This document shows positions 1 to 6,011 of a stretch of 6,028 nucleotides of DNA, piece by piece (the first letter of the stretch is position 1; every line of letters starts with the position of its first letter). A model generated the notes under the pieces. It was given only the letters and a program-made list of their open reading frames with translations. It did not search any database and was not told the origin of the DNA. A program made the position numbers and the translations under genes. Source of the stretch: a gamma proteobacterium symbiont of Lucinoma myriamae (GTDB lineage: Bacteria; Pseudomonadota; Gammaproteobacteria; GRL18); contig JAHXIM010000332.1 in assembly GCA_025655635.1 (NCBI GenBank), positions 1-6,028 of the forward strand, given 5' to 3'.

Positions 1-83
1 ATTACGGTTAGTGAACCGCCCATTGCGGACCCGCATGATGGGTGGTGTGGGGGCTGTAGGAGAGAAACCTGTGGCTACCCGAT
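1..83 (+). mobile_element. 3' end of a group II intron (domains V and VI, 3' splice site)
   Basis: This is the catalytic 3' end of a self-splicing group II intron, seen as RNA structure. Domain V: 15-23 pairs with 38-46 (nine pairs with the G18·U43 wobble), then a two-base bulge at 36-37 (UG), a four-pair upper stem (24-27 with 32-35) and a GACC loop. The triad is C17-G18-C19. Domain VI: 49-60 pairs with 68-80 around a seven-base loop, leaving A77 as the only bulged base. A77 is the seventh base from the end of the CTACCCGAT terminus at 83, where the branch-point adenosine belongs. The intron is on the plus strand; its 5' part and any reverse transcriptase ORF lie upstream of the window. A CGC triad is known from group IIC introns, but the class is not proven here. 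Only the exact last base (82-84) is uncertain. Confidence 0.85.
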
Positions 84-96
84 TCAAAAAAATGAA

Positions 97-120
97 TGCC
101 CATTCAAAGACGAATGGGCA
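97..120 (-). terminator. Terminator-like hairpin, T-run on the minus strand
   Basis: A perfect 9-bp stem (TGCCCATTC at 97-105, GAATGGGCA at 112-120) closes a six-base loop. Read on the minus strand it is followed by TTCATTTTTTT, a good intrinsic-terminator tail. On the plus strand the tail (ATGCTTGTCTT) is only moderately T-rich, so it may act in both directions. No minus-strand gene in the window ends here. On the plus strand it could serve the gene split from it by the intron, or insulate ygiQ. Confidence 0.6.
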
Positions 121-156
121 ATGCTTGTCTTGATTTAATTGAGATATCGATTGTTT

Positions 157-183
157 TTGCAGCAAGTAATTGAGTTGCTGCAA
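157..183. repeat. 9-bp inverted repeat upstream of ygiQ
   Basis: TTGCAGCAA (157-165) and TTGCTGCAA (175-183) are exact reverse complements around a nine-base spacer. Neither strand has a proper T-run directly after the stem, so a terminator is unlikely. It lies about 50 bp upstream of the first TATAAT box and could be a repressor or activator site for ygiQ, but no known operator is recognised. Confidence 0.45.
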
Positions 184-234
184 CTTATGAATTCTTCCTG
201 TTTTTGTCAGGTATTTTTCTAAGCTGAAAACGGC

Positions 235-260
235 TATAATTCACCAATCTCCCATATAAT
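235..260 (+). promoter_or_regulatory. Putative ygiQ promoter region with two TATAAT boxes
   Basis: Two perfect -10 hexamers, TATAAT at 235-240 and 255-260, lie 20 bp apart upstream of ygiQ. Neither has a convincing -35 hexamer at 16-18 bp; the sequence at that distance from the first box is only T-rich (about 212-218). Transcripts would start near 247 and 267. The second would leave about 26 bases before the ATG at 293 but only about 11 before the TTG at 278, which favours the ATG start. Confidence 0.5.
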
Positions 261-292
261 CGCATTCATTAAGTGCATTGAGTCATTTCAAC

Positions 293-2437
293 ATGTCTAG
301 TGTTAACAATAAGTTCAGAAATCGTAAAGCTTCCAGCCTGCAGAATATTTTTTCTTATGATAAATATTGGGCTGAATGCTATGGTGTTTCAGAATACTTA
401 CCTCATTCCTCTGAAGAAATGGAAGCACTGGGCTGGGATTCCTGTGATATTGTTCTGGTTACTGGTGATGCTTATGTGGATCACCCCAGTTTTGGGATGG
501 CCTTAATTGGTCGATTATTGGAATCTCAGGGATTTCGAGTGGGCATTATTGATCAGCCTGACTGGCAGAGCAGTGAACCATTTAAAATTCTGGGTAAGCC
601 GAATCTCTTTTTTGGTGTGACTGCCGGTAATATGGATTCTATGATTAATCGTTATACGGCGGATCGAAAATTACGTCATGACGATGCTTATACGCCTGAT
701 GACCTGGGTGGTAAGCGCCCCGATCGTGCTGTGGCTGTGTATACCCAACGATGTAAAGAAGCCTGGTCAGATGTACCGGTGGTTATTGGTGGTATTGAAG
801 CCAGTTTAAGACGTATTGCTCATTATGATTACTGGTCTGATAAGGTGAGACGCTCAATTTTGGTTGATTCCAAGGCGGATTTGCTGGTTTTTGGTAATGG
901 TGAACGGCAGATCGCTGAAATTGCCCATCGTTTGTCTCGTGGTGAGGCGATTGAAAAATTAGATAATATTCGTGGTACCGCATTTAAAGTCAGTCATCAG
1001 CAAAAAAACTGGATGGAAATCGATTCCAGCCGTGTTGATCGTCCGGGAAAAGTAGATGCTGTGGTCAGCCCTTATGAAATGACTGAGCAATCAGCCTGTT
1101 CTGATACTCAGAATAAAACTAATAATGAACAGCATAAAGTGGTTGTACCACTTAAAAGTATTGTAAAAACTCTGGATCGTGAACGTTCGGTGATTCGTTT
1201 ACCCTCTTATGAGAAAGTAAAAAGTGATTCGGTACTTTATGCTCATGCATCGCGTGTATTACATATGGAAACCAATCCCGGTAATGCCCGTGCTCTGGTG
1301 CAGCGTCATGGTGATAAAGATATCTGGCTGAATCCGCCGCCTTATCCATTAACAACTGAAGAATTTGATGAGCTTTTTGAGCTGCCCTATACCCGTTTAC
1401 CGCATAAGGATTATCACAGCAAAAAAATGCCTGCCTATGAGATGATTCGCTTCTCAATTAATATTATGCGCGGCTGTTTTGGCGGTTGTACGTTTTGTTC
1501 TATTACTGAACATGAAGGGCGGGTGATTCAAAACCGTTCAGAAGATTCCATTATCAGAGAAATTGAAGAAATCCGAGATAATGTACCGGAGTTTAAAGGC
1601 TATATCTCTGACTTGGGTGGACCCACTGCTAATATGTGGCGTCTGGCCTGTGATGATAAACATATTGAATCGGTGTGTCGTCGTCTGTCATGCGTGTATC
1701 CGACTATTTGTAATCATATGAATACTGATCATGAGCCGCTGATTCATCTCTATAAACGTGCCAGAAAATTGCCAGGAATTAAAAAAGTCTTTGTGGCTTC
1801 GGGCTTACGCTATGATTTAGCAGTGCGCTCCCCTGAATATGTGAAAGAGTTGGTAACGCATCATGTAGGTGGTTATTTAAAAATAGCGCCAGAACATACC
1901 GAAGAGGGTACGCTGAGCAAAATGATGAAGCCCAGCATTGATTCTTACTATGAGTTTAAGCGGATGTTTGAAAAATATTCCAAAGAAGCAGGTAAGGAGC
2001 AATATTTAATCCCTTATTTTATTGCCGCTCACCCGGGAACCACTATTGAAGATATGATCAATCTTGCTTTATGGCTAAAAGAAAATAATTTTCGTCTGGA
2101 TCAGGTACAAAATTTTTACCCGTCACCTATGGCAACTGCGACAGCTATGTATTATAGCGAACGAAACCCACTGAAAAAGCTCAGCTATAAATCTGAAAAA
2201 GTACTTACGGCAAAGGGCGAACGAGTAAGACGACTGCACAAAGCTCTGCTGAGATACCATGATCCTAAAAACTGGCCTTTGATCCGTGAGACTTTAAAAG
2301 AACAGGGCAGATATGATCTTATTGGTGATGGTGAGAAGAGATTAGTACCGGCTGAAAATAGTCGCACCACTTCTCCAGCTAAAAAAACAAGAACACGAAA
2401 GCATTTTCTACAGAATAAGAAACCCGGAAAAGGGTAG
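293..2437 (+). CDS. ygiQ: YgiQ family radical SAM protein (UPF0313)
   Basis: Cytoplasmic radical SAM protein; the reaction and substrate of the YgiQ family are unknown. Numbered from the ATG at 293 (714 aa; the E. coli protein is about 740), it has the family's N-terminal domain (about 20-370), with the stretches GWDSCDIVLVTGDAYVDHPS and KPNLFFGVTAGNMDSM. The radical SAM core follows from about 385, with the 4Fe-4S motif CxxxCxxC at C395, C399 and C402 inside RGCFGGCTFCSITEHEGR. A DUF3362-like region, including GGYLKIAPEHTEEG and NFYPSPMATATAMYY, leads to a short Lys/Arg-rich tail. A poorly conserved linker lies near 260-290. Four more cysteines (C453, C462, C467, C473) have family-like spacing. 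An in-frame TTG at 278 would add five residues; neither start has a clear ribosome binding site, and I prefer the ATG from promoter position and homologue length. The gene is single, convergent with the next one, and has no obvious terminator. Confidence 0.95.
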   Translation: MSSVNNKFRNRKASSLQNIFSYDKYWAECYGVSEYLPHSSEEMEALGWDSCDIVLVTGDAYVDHPSFGMALIGRLLESQGFRVGIIDQPDWQSSEPFKILGKPNLFFGVTAGNMDSMINRYTADRKLRHDDAYTPDDLGGKRPDRAVAVYTQRCKEAWSDVPVVIGGIEASLRRIAHYDYWSDKVRRSILVDSKADLLVFGNGERQIAEIAHRLSRGEAIEKLDNIRGTAFKVSHQQKNWMEIDSSRVDRPGKVDAVVSPYEMTEQSACSDTQNKTNNEQHKVVVPLKSIVKTLDRERSVIRLPSYEKVKSDSVLYAHASRVLHMETNPGNARALVQRHGDKDIWLNPPPYPLTTEEFDELFELPYTRLPHKDYHSKKMPAYEMIRFSINIMRGCFGGCTFCSITEHEGRVIQNRSEDSIIREIEEIRDNVPEFKGYISDLGGPTANMWRLACDDKHIESVCRRLSCVYPTICNHMNTDHEPLIHLYKRARKLPGIKKVFVASGLRYDLAVRSPEYVKELVTHHVGGYLKIAPEHTEEGTLSKMMKPSIDSYYEFKRMFEKYSKEAGKEQYLIPYFIAAHPGTTIEDMINLALWLKENNFRLDQVQNFYPSPMATATAMYYSERNPLKKLSYKSEKVLTAKGERVRRLHKALLRYHDPKNWPLIRETLKEQGRYDLIGDGEKRLVPAENSRTTSPAKKTRTRKHFLQNKKPGKG

Positions 2438-2582
2438 CAATGATCATTGATTATTACGCTTGCTTATACGTAAAACGAAACGAATTTTAATGTAAGTTAT
2501 TCATAGTGAAGAAGATAAAATAAATAAAGTCCGACCTGACTCAAATCAAAATATACCTCTTTAATGTATTCAGAAACAGGCT

Positions 2583-3077
2583 TTATAGATCAATAAGTTT
2601 ACCGCTGGTTTGACGTAGGCGAGCACTCATCAGTTTAAGTAGTTTTAAAAGAAACTTATTACCATAATTTGGCTTATCTTTAACCCGATATTGAAAATTA
2701 GTTTTTTCCAGGGCCATCAACATTACCTGACTAGAGGTTATTATAGAAGCTGAACCTGGCAGGTTATCAATCACAGACATTTCACCAAATGTTCTGTTTT
2801 TTCCAATACGAGTCAGCTTTTTATTTTGACCATTGATATCTTTTTTTACGACATCAACTGTTCCTTTCATAATCAGGCCAATATATGGTTGTGAGCTATC
2901 ACCTTCTCTTAAAATCTCTGTATTAGGTTCTATATCATAAACATCAAAATACTTAGCCATATACTTAACTTCTTCCCACTTAAGTTCTTGTCCCCAAAGA
3001 CTAGAATCAAGCAAATCGACTTTTTCTTCAAATGTATAATTTTTTTGATTGGGTATTATTAACTCTTTTAAACTCAT
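2583..3077 (-). CDS. Small stand-alone cyclic-nucleotide-binding-domain protein
   Basis: A 164-aa cytoplasmic protein consisting of one CRP/PKA-type cNMP-binding domain (about residues 35-135) with short basic helices at the C-terminus. There is no helix-turn-helix, kinase or transporter part, and no signal peptide. The beta-roll is visible in NTEILREGDSSQPYIGLIMKG (around 52-72) and the phosphate-binding cassette in FGEMSVIDNLPGSASI (97-112). The invariant Gly-Glu of the cassette is present (G98, E99), but the arginine that holds the cyclic phosphate in CRP and PKA is Gly108 (codon GGT). Ligand binding is therefore doubtful or altered, and the protein may act as a protein-interaction or signalling module. 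The start ATG has only a weak purine stretch (AAAAGAT) before it. A promoter, a palindrome and a CRP-like site lie directly upstream. The fold is certain; the role is unknown. Confidence 0.88.
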   Translation of the reverse strand: MSLKELIIPNQKNYTFEEKVDLLDSSLWGQELKWEEVKYMAKYFDVYDIEPNTEILREGDSSQPYIGLIMKGTVDVVKKDINGQNKKLTRIGKNRTFGEMSVIDNLPGSASIITSSQVMLMALEKTNFQYRVKDKPNYGNKFLLKLLKLMSARLRQTSGKLIDL

Positions 3078-3110
3078 ATTAATCTTTTATTGTGGTGAGA
3101 TTTTCTAAGA

Positions 3111-3139
3111 ATGATAGGAAATACAATGCTACTTTGCAA
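3111..3139 (-). promoter_or_regulatory. Promoter of the cNMP-domain gene
   Basis: On the minus strand, TTGCAA (3139-3134; 4 of 6 to the -35 consensus) is followed after exactly 17 bp by TATCAT (3116-3111; 5 of 6 to the -10). Transcription would start near 3104, giving a leader of about 27 bases to the ATG at 3077. This is the best sigma-70 pair in this intergenic region. Confidence 0.6.
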
Positions 3140-3150
3140 TTTATAAATTG
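3137..3150. promoter_or_regulatory. 14-bp perfect palindrome overlapping the -35 box
   Basis: CAATTTATAAATTG is fully self-complementary and shares three bases with the -35 hexamer of the cNMP-domain gene. A bound dimer would touch the RNA polymerase site. The AT-rich surroundings raise the odds of a chance palindrome, and no known operator is matched exactly. Confidence 0.35.
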
Positions 3151-3166
3151 AAAATTATATTATTTT

Positions 3167-3182
3167 GGTGATTTAGTTCACA
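3167..3182. promoter_or_regulatory. CRP-like operator
   Basis: GGTGA-TTTAGT-TCACA matches the CRP/Vfr consensus TGTGA-N6-TCACA at 9 of 10 positions with the correct spacing; four of the six central bases also fit TCTAGA. Its centre (3174.5) is about 70 bp upstream of the inferred start site near 3104, close to the -71.5 spacing of class I CRP activation. Regulation is inferred, not shown. Confidence 0.5.
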
Positions 3183-3243
3183 TGAAGAGGACGTGCTTGT
3201 CGTAAGAATGCTACATCTGAAAACTCTATTTATGGTGCATGGT

Positions 3244-3885
3244 TTATTGCTTATACCATTTATTACTCATTGCTTTTAATACTTTCTTGGGGTATCGGGC
3301 CTTACCAAGGCTGCCGTTATAACGCCCCAGTGCGCGGAAAAGGTTGCCTTTTTCAATGTTGAGATAATAGCTGAGAATTGTGCAGCCAAAGCGTAAATTG
3401 GTTTTTATATCAAACAGGTTATCTTTAGGATGACCGATTTCTTTCAGCCAGAAGGGCATTATTTGCATTAGACCTCTGGCACCCACCCAGGAAATAGCAT
3501 ATTGATCAAAGTTGCTTTCAACCTGAATGACCGATAGCACCAGTTCAGGTTGCAAATTAACACGACTTGCTTCCTGATGGACATGTTTTAATATTTCAAG
3601 ACGTTCCTGTGGATTCGGTACTTGTTTGGTCATGCGAGTTGACATATCCATCAGCCAAACTTCAGCATCGAAACGATCAGTAAATCCTGAGGTGTCTTCA
3701 ATGGCTTCAATAAGCAGATCTTTTAACTTGGCATCGACTTTTGTACGGTAAGATGAGCTGGTTTCAGCAACTGCTGAGGATGAAGCTATAAGCAGACAAA
3801 TAGCGAACATAAAACAACCAAAGAAATAGAGTCTCTGGCTGTTATGATGAACAAGGTTTATTTTGCTATTATAGATCCTGAACAT
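3244..3885 (-). CDS. Exported lytic transglycosylase, SLT domain (family 1)
   Basis: A 213-aa enzyme predicted to cleave peptidoglycan glycan strands between MurNAc and GlcNAc in the periplasm, forming 1,6-anhydroMurNAc ends. The N-terminus has basic and polar residues, a hydrophobic stretch (about 20-36) and a likely signal peptidase I site after Ala40 (AVA/ETS). A helical region (about 65-110, FTDRFDAEVWLMDMSTRM) precedes the SLT fold. The family motifs are present: catalytic Glu123 followed by Ser124 (VIQVESNF), GLMQIMP (138-144) and ALGRYNG (185-191). Cys24 lies within the hydrophobic stretch without a lipobox, so a lipoprotein is unlikely. The start ATG lies inside the end of proS (17-bp overlap, different frame) and has AGTAGG almost touching it, so translation is probably coupled to proS. 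No terminator hairpin is evident downstream. The class is certain; the specific physiological role is not. Confidence 0.92.
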   Translation of the reverse strand: MFRIYNSKINLVHHNSQRLYFFGCFMFAICLLIASSSAVAETSSSYRTKVDAKLKDLLIEAIEDTSGFTDRFDAEVWLMDMSTRMTKQVPNPQERLEILKHVHQEASRVNLQPELVLSVIQVESNFDQYAISWVGARGLMQIMPFWLKEIGHPKDNLFDIKTNLRFGCTILSYYLNIEKGNLFRALGRYNGSLGKARYPKKVLKAMSNKWYKQ

Positions 3886-5575
3886 AACCTACTATGTCTT
3901 TAACGGGGACTTCCCTCGCTTCACTATCAGTTCTTCCCTTAAATTCAAAAAAACCTTTATCAAGGCTGCGTTCACCAATAACAATACGATAGGGGATACC
4001 AATCAGTTCCATATTTGCAAACATTACACCAGGACGTTCTTTCCTGTCATCAAAGAGAACCTCTATGCCTGCGGCTGTTAAATCGGCATAAAGCTTATCA
4101 GCGGTTTCTCTTACCCGTTCACTCTTATGCATATTCATCGGTACAATACCCACTTTGAATGGTGCCAGTGAATCTGACCAGATTATGCCGTTATCATCAT
4201 GACTTTGTTCAATAGCTGATGCGACAACGCGTGAGATACCGATACCATAACAACCCATGGTCATTGTTTCTGCTTTACCATTATTGGCCAGAACACTGGC
4301 ATCCATTGCTTGTGAATATTTTTTCCCTAACTGGAATATATGACCAACTTCAATACCACGCTTAATATTGATAACACCATGACCGTCTGGACTGGGATCA
4401 CCGTCTTGTACATTACGAATATCCACTACAGGACCTAATGCCGCATCTTTTTCCCAATTGACACCAGTAAGATGCTGGTCATTGATATTAGCACCACAGA
4501 CAAAATCGCTGCAGGCTGCAGCACTGCGATCAATGACAATCGGTATTGATAAGCCGACTGGGCCGATGGAGCCGGCATCACAACCTGCAGCTGCTTTAAT
4601 TTCTTCATCATTGGCAAAGGTCAGAGGTGCAGCGACAGAACTGAGTTTTTCAGCCTTAATTTCATTGAGTTCATGATCACCTCTAAGTATTAAAGCGATA
4701 ACATCTGCTTCAACTTCTTCACTGGCCTTGACGAGCAAAGTTTTCAAAATCTGTGAGGTTTTCACATTTAAAAATTGACTGACTTCCTCAATACTATGCT
4801 GTTTAGGTGTATCTACCAGGGTTTTTTCTAGAGTTGCATCGCCACGCTCGCTAGTACAGATTGCTTCGGCTAATTCAATATTGGCGGCATAATCGCTCTC
4901 ACTGCTGAAAGCAATGGCGTCTTCTCCTGAATCAGCAAGCACATGGAATTCATGGGAGGCGTTGCCGCCAATGGAACCCGTGTCTGCATGGACAGCACGA
5001 AATTCCAGGCCCATACGCTCAAAGATCCGTGAATAGCAGTCATACATGACTTCATAGGTTTTTTGCAGGCATTCCTGAGACGCATGAAAAGAATAGGCAT
5101 CTTTCATAATAAATTCACGAGAACGCATAATGCCGAAGCGAGGGCGGATCTCATCTCTGAATTTAGTCTGAACCTGATAAAAAATGGCAGGCAATTGTTT
5201 ATAACTTTTTAATTCATAACGAACCAGATCAGTAATCACTTCTTCATGTGTTGGACCAATACAAAATTCACGATTATGGCGATCGGTGACACGTAAGAGC
5301 TCCGGGCCATATTGCTGCCAGCGGCCGGTTTCTTTCCATAATTCAGAAGGTTGAACCGCAGGCATTAATAGTTCCTGACCGCCTGCCTTATTCATTTCTT
5401 CACGCACGATGGCTTCTGCTTTACGTAGCACTCTCAGGCCTAAGGGTAACCAGGAATACAGGCCGGATGCTAATTTACGAATCATGCCTGAACGGAGCAT
5501 AAGTTGATGGCTGATTATTTGAGCATCAGCAGGTGATTCTTTGAGAGTGGGTAATAAGTACTGTGAAGTGCGCAT
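3869..5575 (-). CDS. proS: Prolyl-tRNA synthetase, bacterial type with editing domain
   Basis: Cytoplasmic class II aminoacyl-tRNA synthetase that charges tRNA-Pro with proline. At 568 aa it is full length (E. coli about 572). In order: motif 1 region (about 45-80, LGLRVLRKAEAIVREEM), the TxE/motif 2 region CIGPTHEEV (105-113) through FRDEIRPRFGIMRSREFIMKDAYSF (split around 139-163), the INS editing insertion (about 220-400), motif 3 TMTMGCYGIGISRVVAS (438-453) and the anticodon-binding domain (about 472-568, with FDDRKERPGVMFANMELIG). The editing domain looks functional: it has Lys278 in SQILKTLLVK and the GxxxP loop (G335-P339), which clear mischarged alanine in family members. The ATG at 5575 is preceded by AGAAG at about 7 bp. 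The AT-rich upstream gap holds a possible -10 (TATTAT) without a clear -35. It overlaps the transglycosylase gene by 17 bp, suggesting one mRNA. Confidence 0.97.
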   Translation of the reverse strand: MRTSQYLLPTLKESPADAQIISHQLMLRSGMIRKLASGLYSWLPLGLRVLRKAEAIVREEMNKAGGQELLMPAVQPSELWKETGRWQQYGPELLRVTDRHNREFCIGPTHEEVITDLVRYELKSYKQLPAIFYQVQTKFRDEIRPRFGIMRSREFIMKDAYSFHASQECLQKTYEVMYDCYSRIFERMGLEFRAVHADTGSIGGNASHEFHVLADSGEDAIAFSSESDYAANIELAEAICTSERGDATLEKTLVDTPKQHSIEEVSQFLNVKTSQILKTLLVKASEEVEADVIALILRGDHELNEIKAEKLSSVAAPLTFANDEEIKAAAGCDAGSIGPVGLSIPIVIDRSAAACSDFVCGANINDQHLTGVNWEKDAALGPVVDIRNVQDGDPSPDGHGVINIKRGIEVGHIFQLGKKYSQAMDASVLANNGKAETMTMGCYGIGISRVVASAIEQSHDDNGIIWSDSLAPFKVGIVPMNMHKSERVRETADKLYADLTAAGIEVLFDDRKERPGVMFANMELIGIPYRIVIGERSLDKGFFEFKGRTDSEAREVPVKDIVGYVQDL

Positions 5576-5656
5576 TGATAGTCTTCTTTTACATTAAGGT
5601 CTTGAATTAATAATATTAGATAAAAAAGGCATTTTACCCTAAGCGGATGAACTCTA

Positions 5657-5884
5657 CTAGAATGTTCTACTGTCCCAGCCCCATAAATGTCGTTGAGCAT
5701 TAGAAAATTCAATATAAATACGCCTGGGCTTTATTTCTAACAGCTCACCGACGTGTTGGCATAATTGGCTGGAAAGTTCTGTGGTTTGATCTTCAGGCAG
5801 GTTAATGCTTTTTAATTCGATATAAGCGGCAGGTTCATTCGTTCCTGCCATGGTCATGCTTATTTGCTCCTCAAGCAGAGTCAT
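5657..5884 (-). pseudogene. N-terminally truncated MIF-like tautomerase remnant
   Basis: The 75 codons match the C-terminal two-thirds of macrophage migration inhibitory factor-like (phenylpyruvate/dopachrome tautomerase) proteins, usually about 115 aa. Recognisable parts are MTMAGTNEPAAYIELKSI (residues 10-27, like the MIF strand ending in Ser63-Ile64) and RRIYIEFSNAQRHLWGWDSRTF (split around 54-75, like the MIF C-terminus ending GWNNSTF). The homology reads upstream through Ala-Asp-Tyr-Val before Met1, so this ATG is an internal codon of the ancestral gene; the frame then runs into unrelated sequence and a stop at 5933-5935. No frame upstream to the window's edge supplies the missing 35-40 residues with the catalytic Pro1, so tautomerase activity should be lost. 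AGGG lies about 11 bp before the ATG, so a short protein might still be made. It ends 81 bp before proS on the same strand. The family call is strong; pseudogene status is inferred. Confidence 0.75.
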
Positions 5885-5948
5885 TACATAGTCAGCCCTG
5901 AAAAATATATTATCTATTTGAAATATAAGGATTTATTCCTGTTTTTGA

Positions 5949-5977
5949 GTGACCATAAAGACCAGAAATGTTACAAT
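5949..5977 (+). promoter_or_regulatory. Extended -10 promoter for the right-edge gene
   Basis: GTGACC (5949-5954; 4 of 6 to TTGACA) is spaced 17 bp from TACAAT (5972-5977; 5 of 6), which is preceded by the extended -10 TGn at 5969-5971. Transcription would begin near 5984, about 28 bases before the ATG at 6012. It is divergent from the tautomerase remnant. Confidence 0.55.
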
Positions 5978-5996
5978 AAGCACAGATTTTCTGGTC
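5960..5996. promoter_or_regulatory. Inverted repeat enclosing the right-edge promoter
   Basis: GACCAGAAA (5960-5968) and TTTCTGGTC (5988-5996) are exact reverse complements 19 bp apart. The arms flank the extended -10 box and the inferred start site, as an operator would. A near copy of the left arm, GACCATAAA, lies immediately before it at 5951-5959. The factor is not identified. Confidence 0.45.
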
Positions 5997-6011
5997 GATT
6001 TGGTGAAAAAA

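Noticed and set aside
157..183. Reading the TTGCAGCAA/TTGCTGCAA hairpin as an intrinsic terminator.
   Set aside because: The run of T lies upstream of the stem on the plus strand, so the tail is on the wrong side for both directions.
783..1457. Two minus-strand open frames inside ygiQ (783-983 and 1152-1457).
   Set aside because: They are antisense to strongly conserved YgiQ sequence, resemble no family, and have no ribosome binding site or promoter.
2438..2582. Possible terminator between the convergent ygiQ and cNMP-domain genes.
   Set aside because: Only a 12-bp palindrome (CAATGATCATTG, 2438-2449) and 4-5 bp stems are present, with no T-run after them on either strand.
4435..5100. Short open frames overlapping proS in other frames (4435-4617 -, 4458-4676 +, 4870-5100 -).
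   Set aside because: They are shadows of the editing domain and motif 2 coding sequence; their translations are low-complexity and unrecognisable.
5618..5645. Terminator for the tautomerase remnant before proS (minus-strand GGGTAAAATGCC followed by six T).
   Set aside because: The T-run is good but the stem has only two or three pairs, too weak to call.
5515..5712. A 65-codon minus-strand frame spanning the proS start and the end of the tautomerase remnant.
   Set aside because: It overlaps two better-supported coding regions in a different frame and reads through the AT-rich gap; no family signal.
5960..5996. Reading the GACCAGAAA/TTTCTGGTC repeat as a terminator or transposon end.
   Set aside because: The loop is 19 bases, there is no T-run, no target duplication or transposase is visible, and the arms frame a promoter, so an operator is a better fit.
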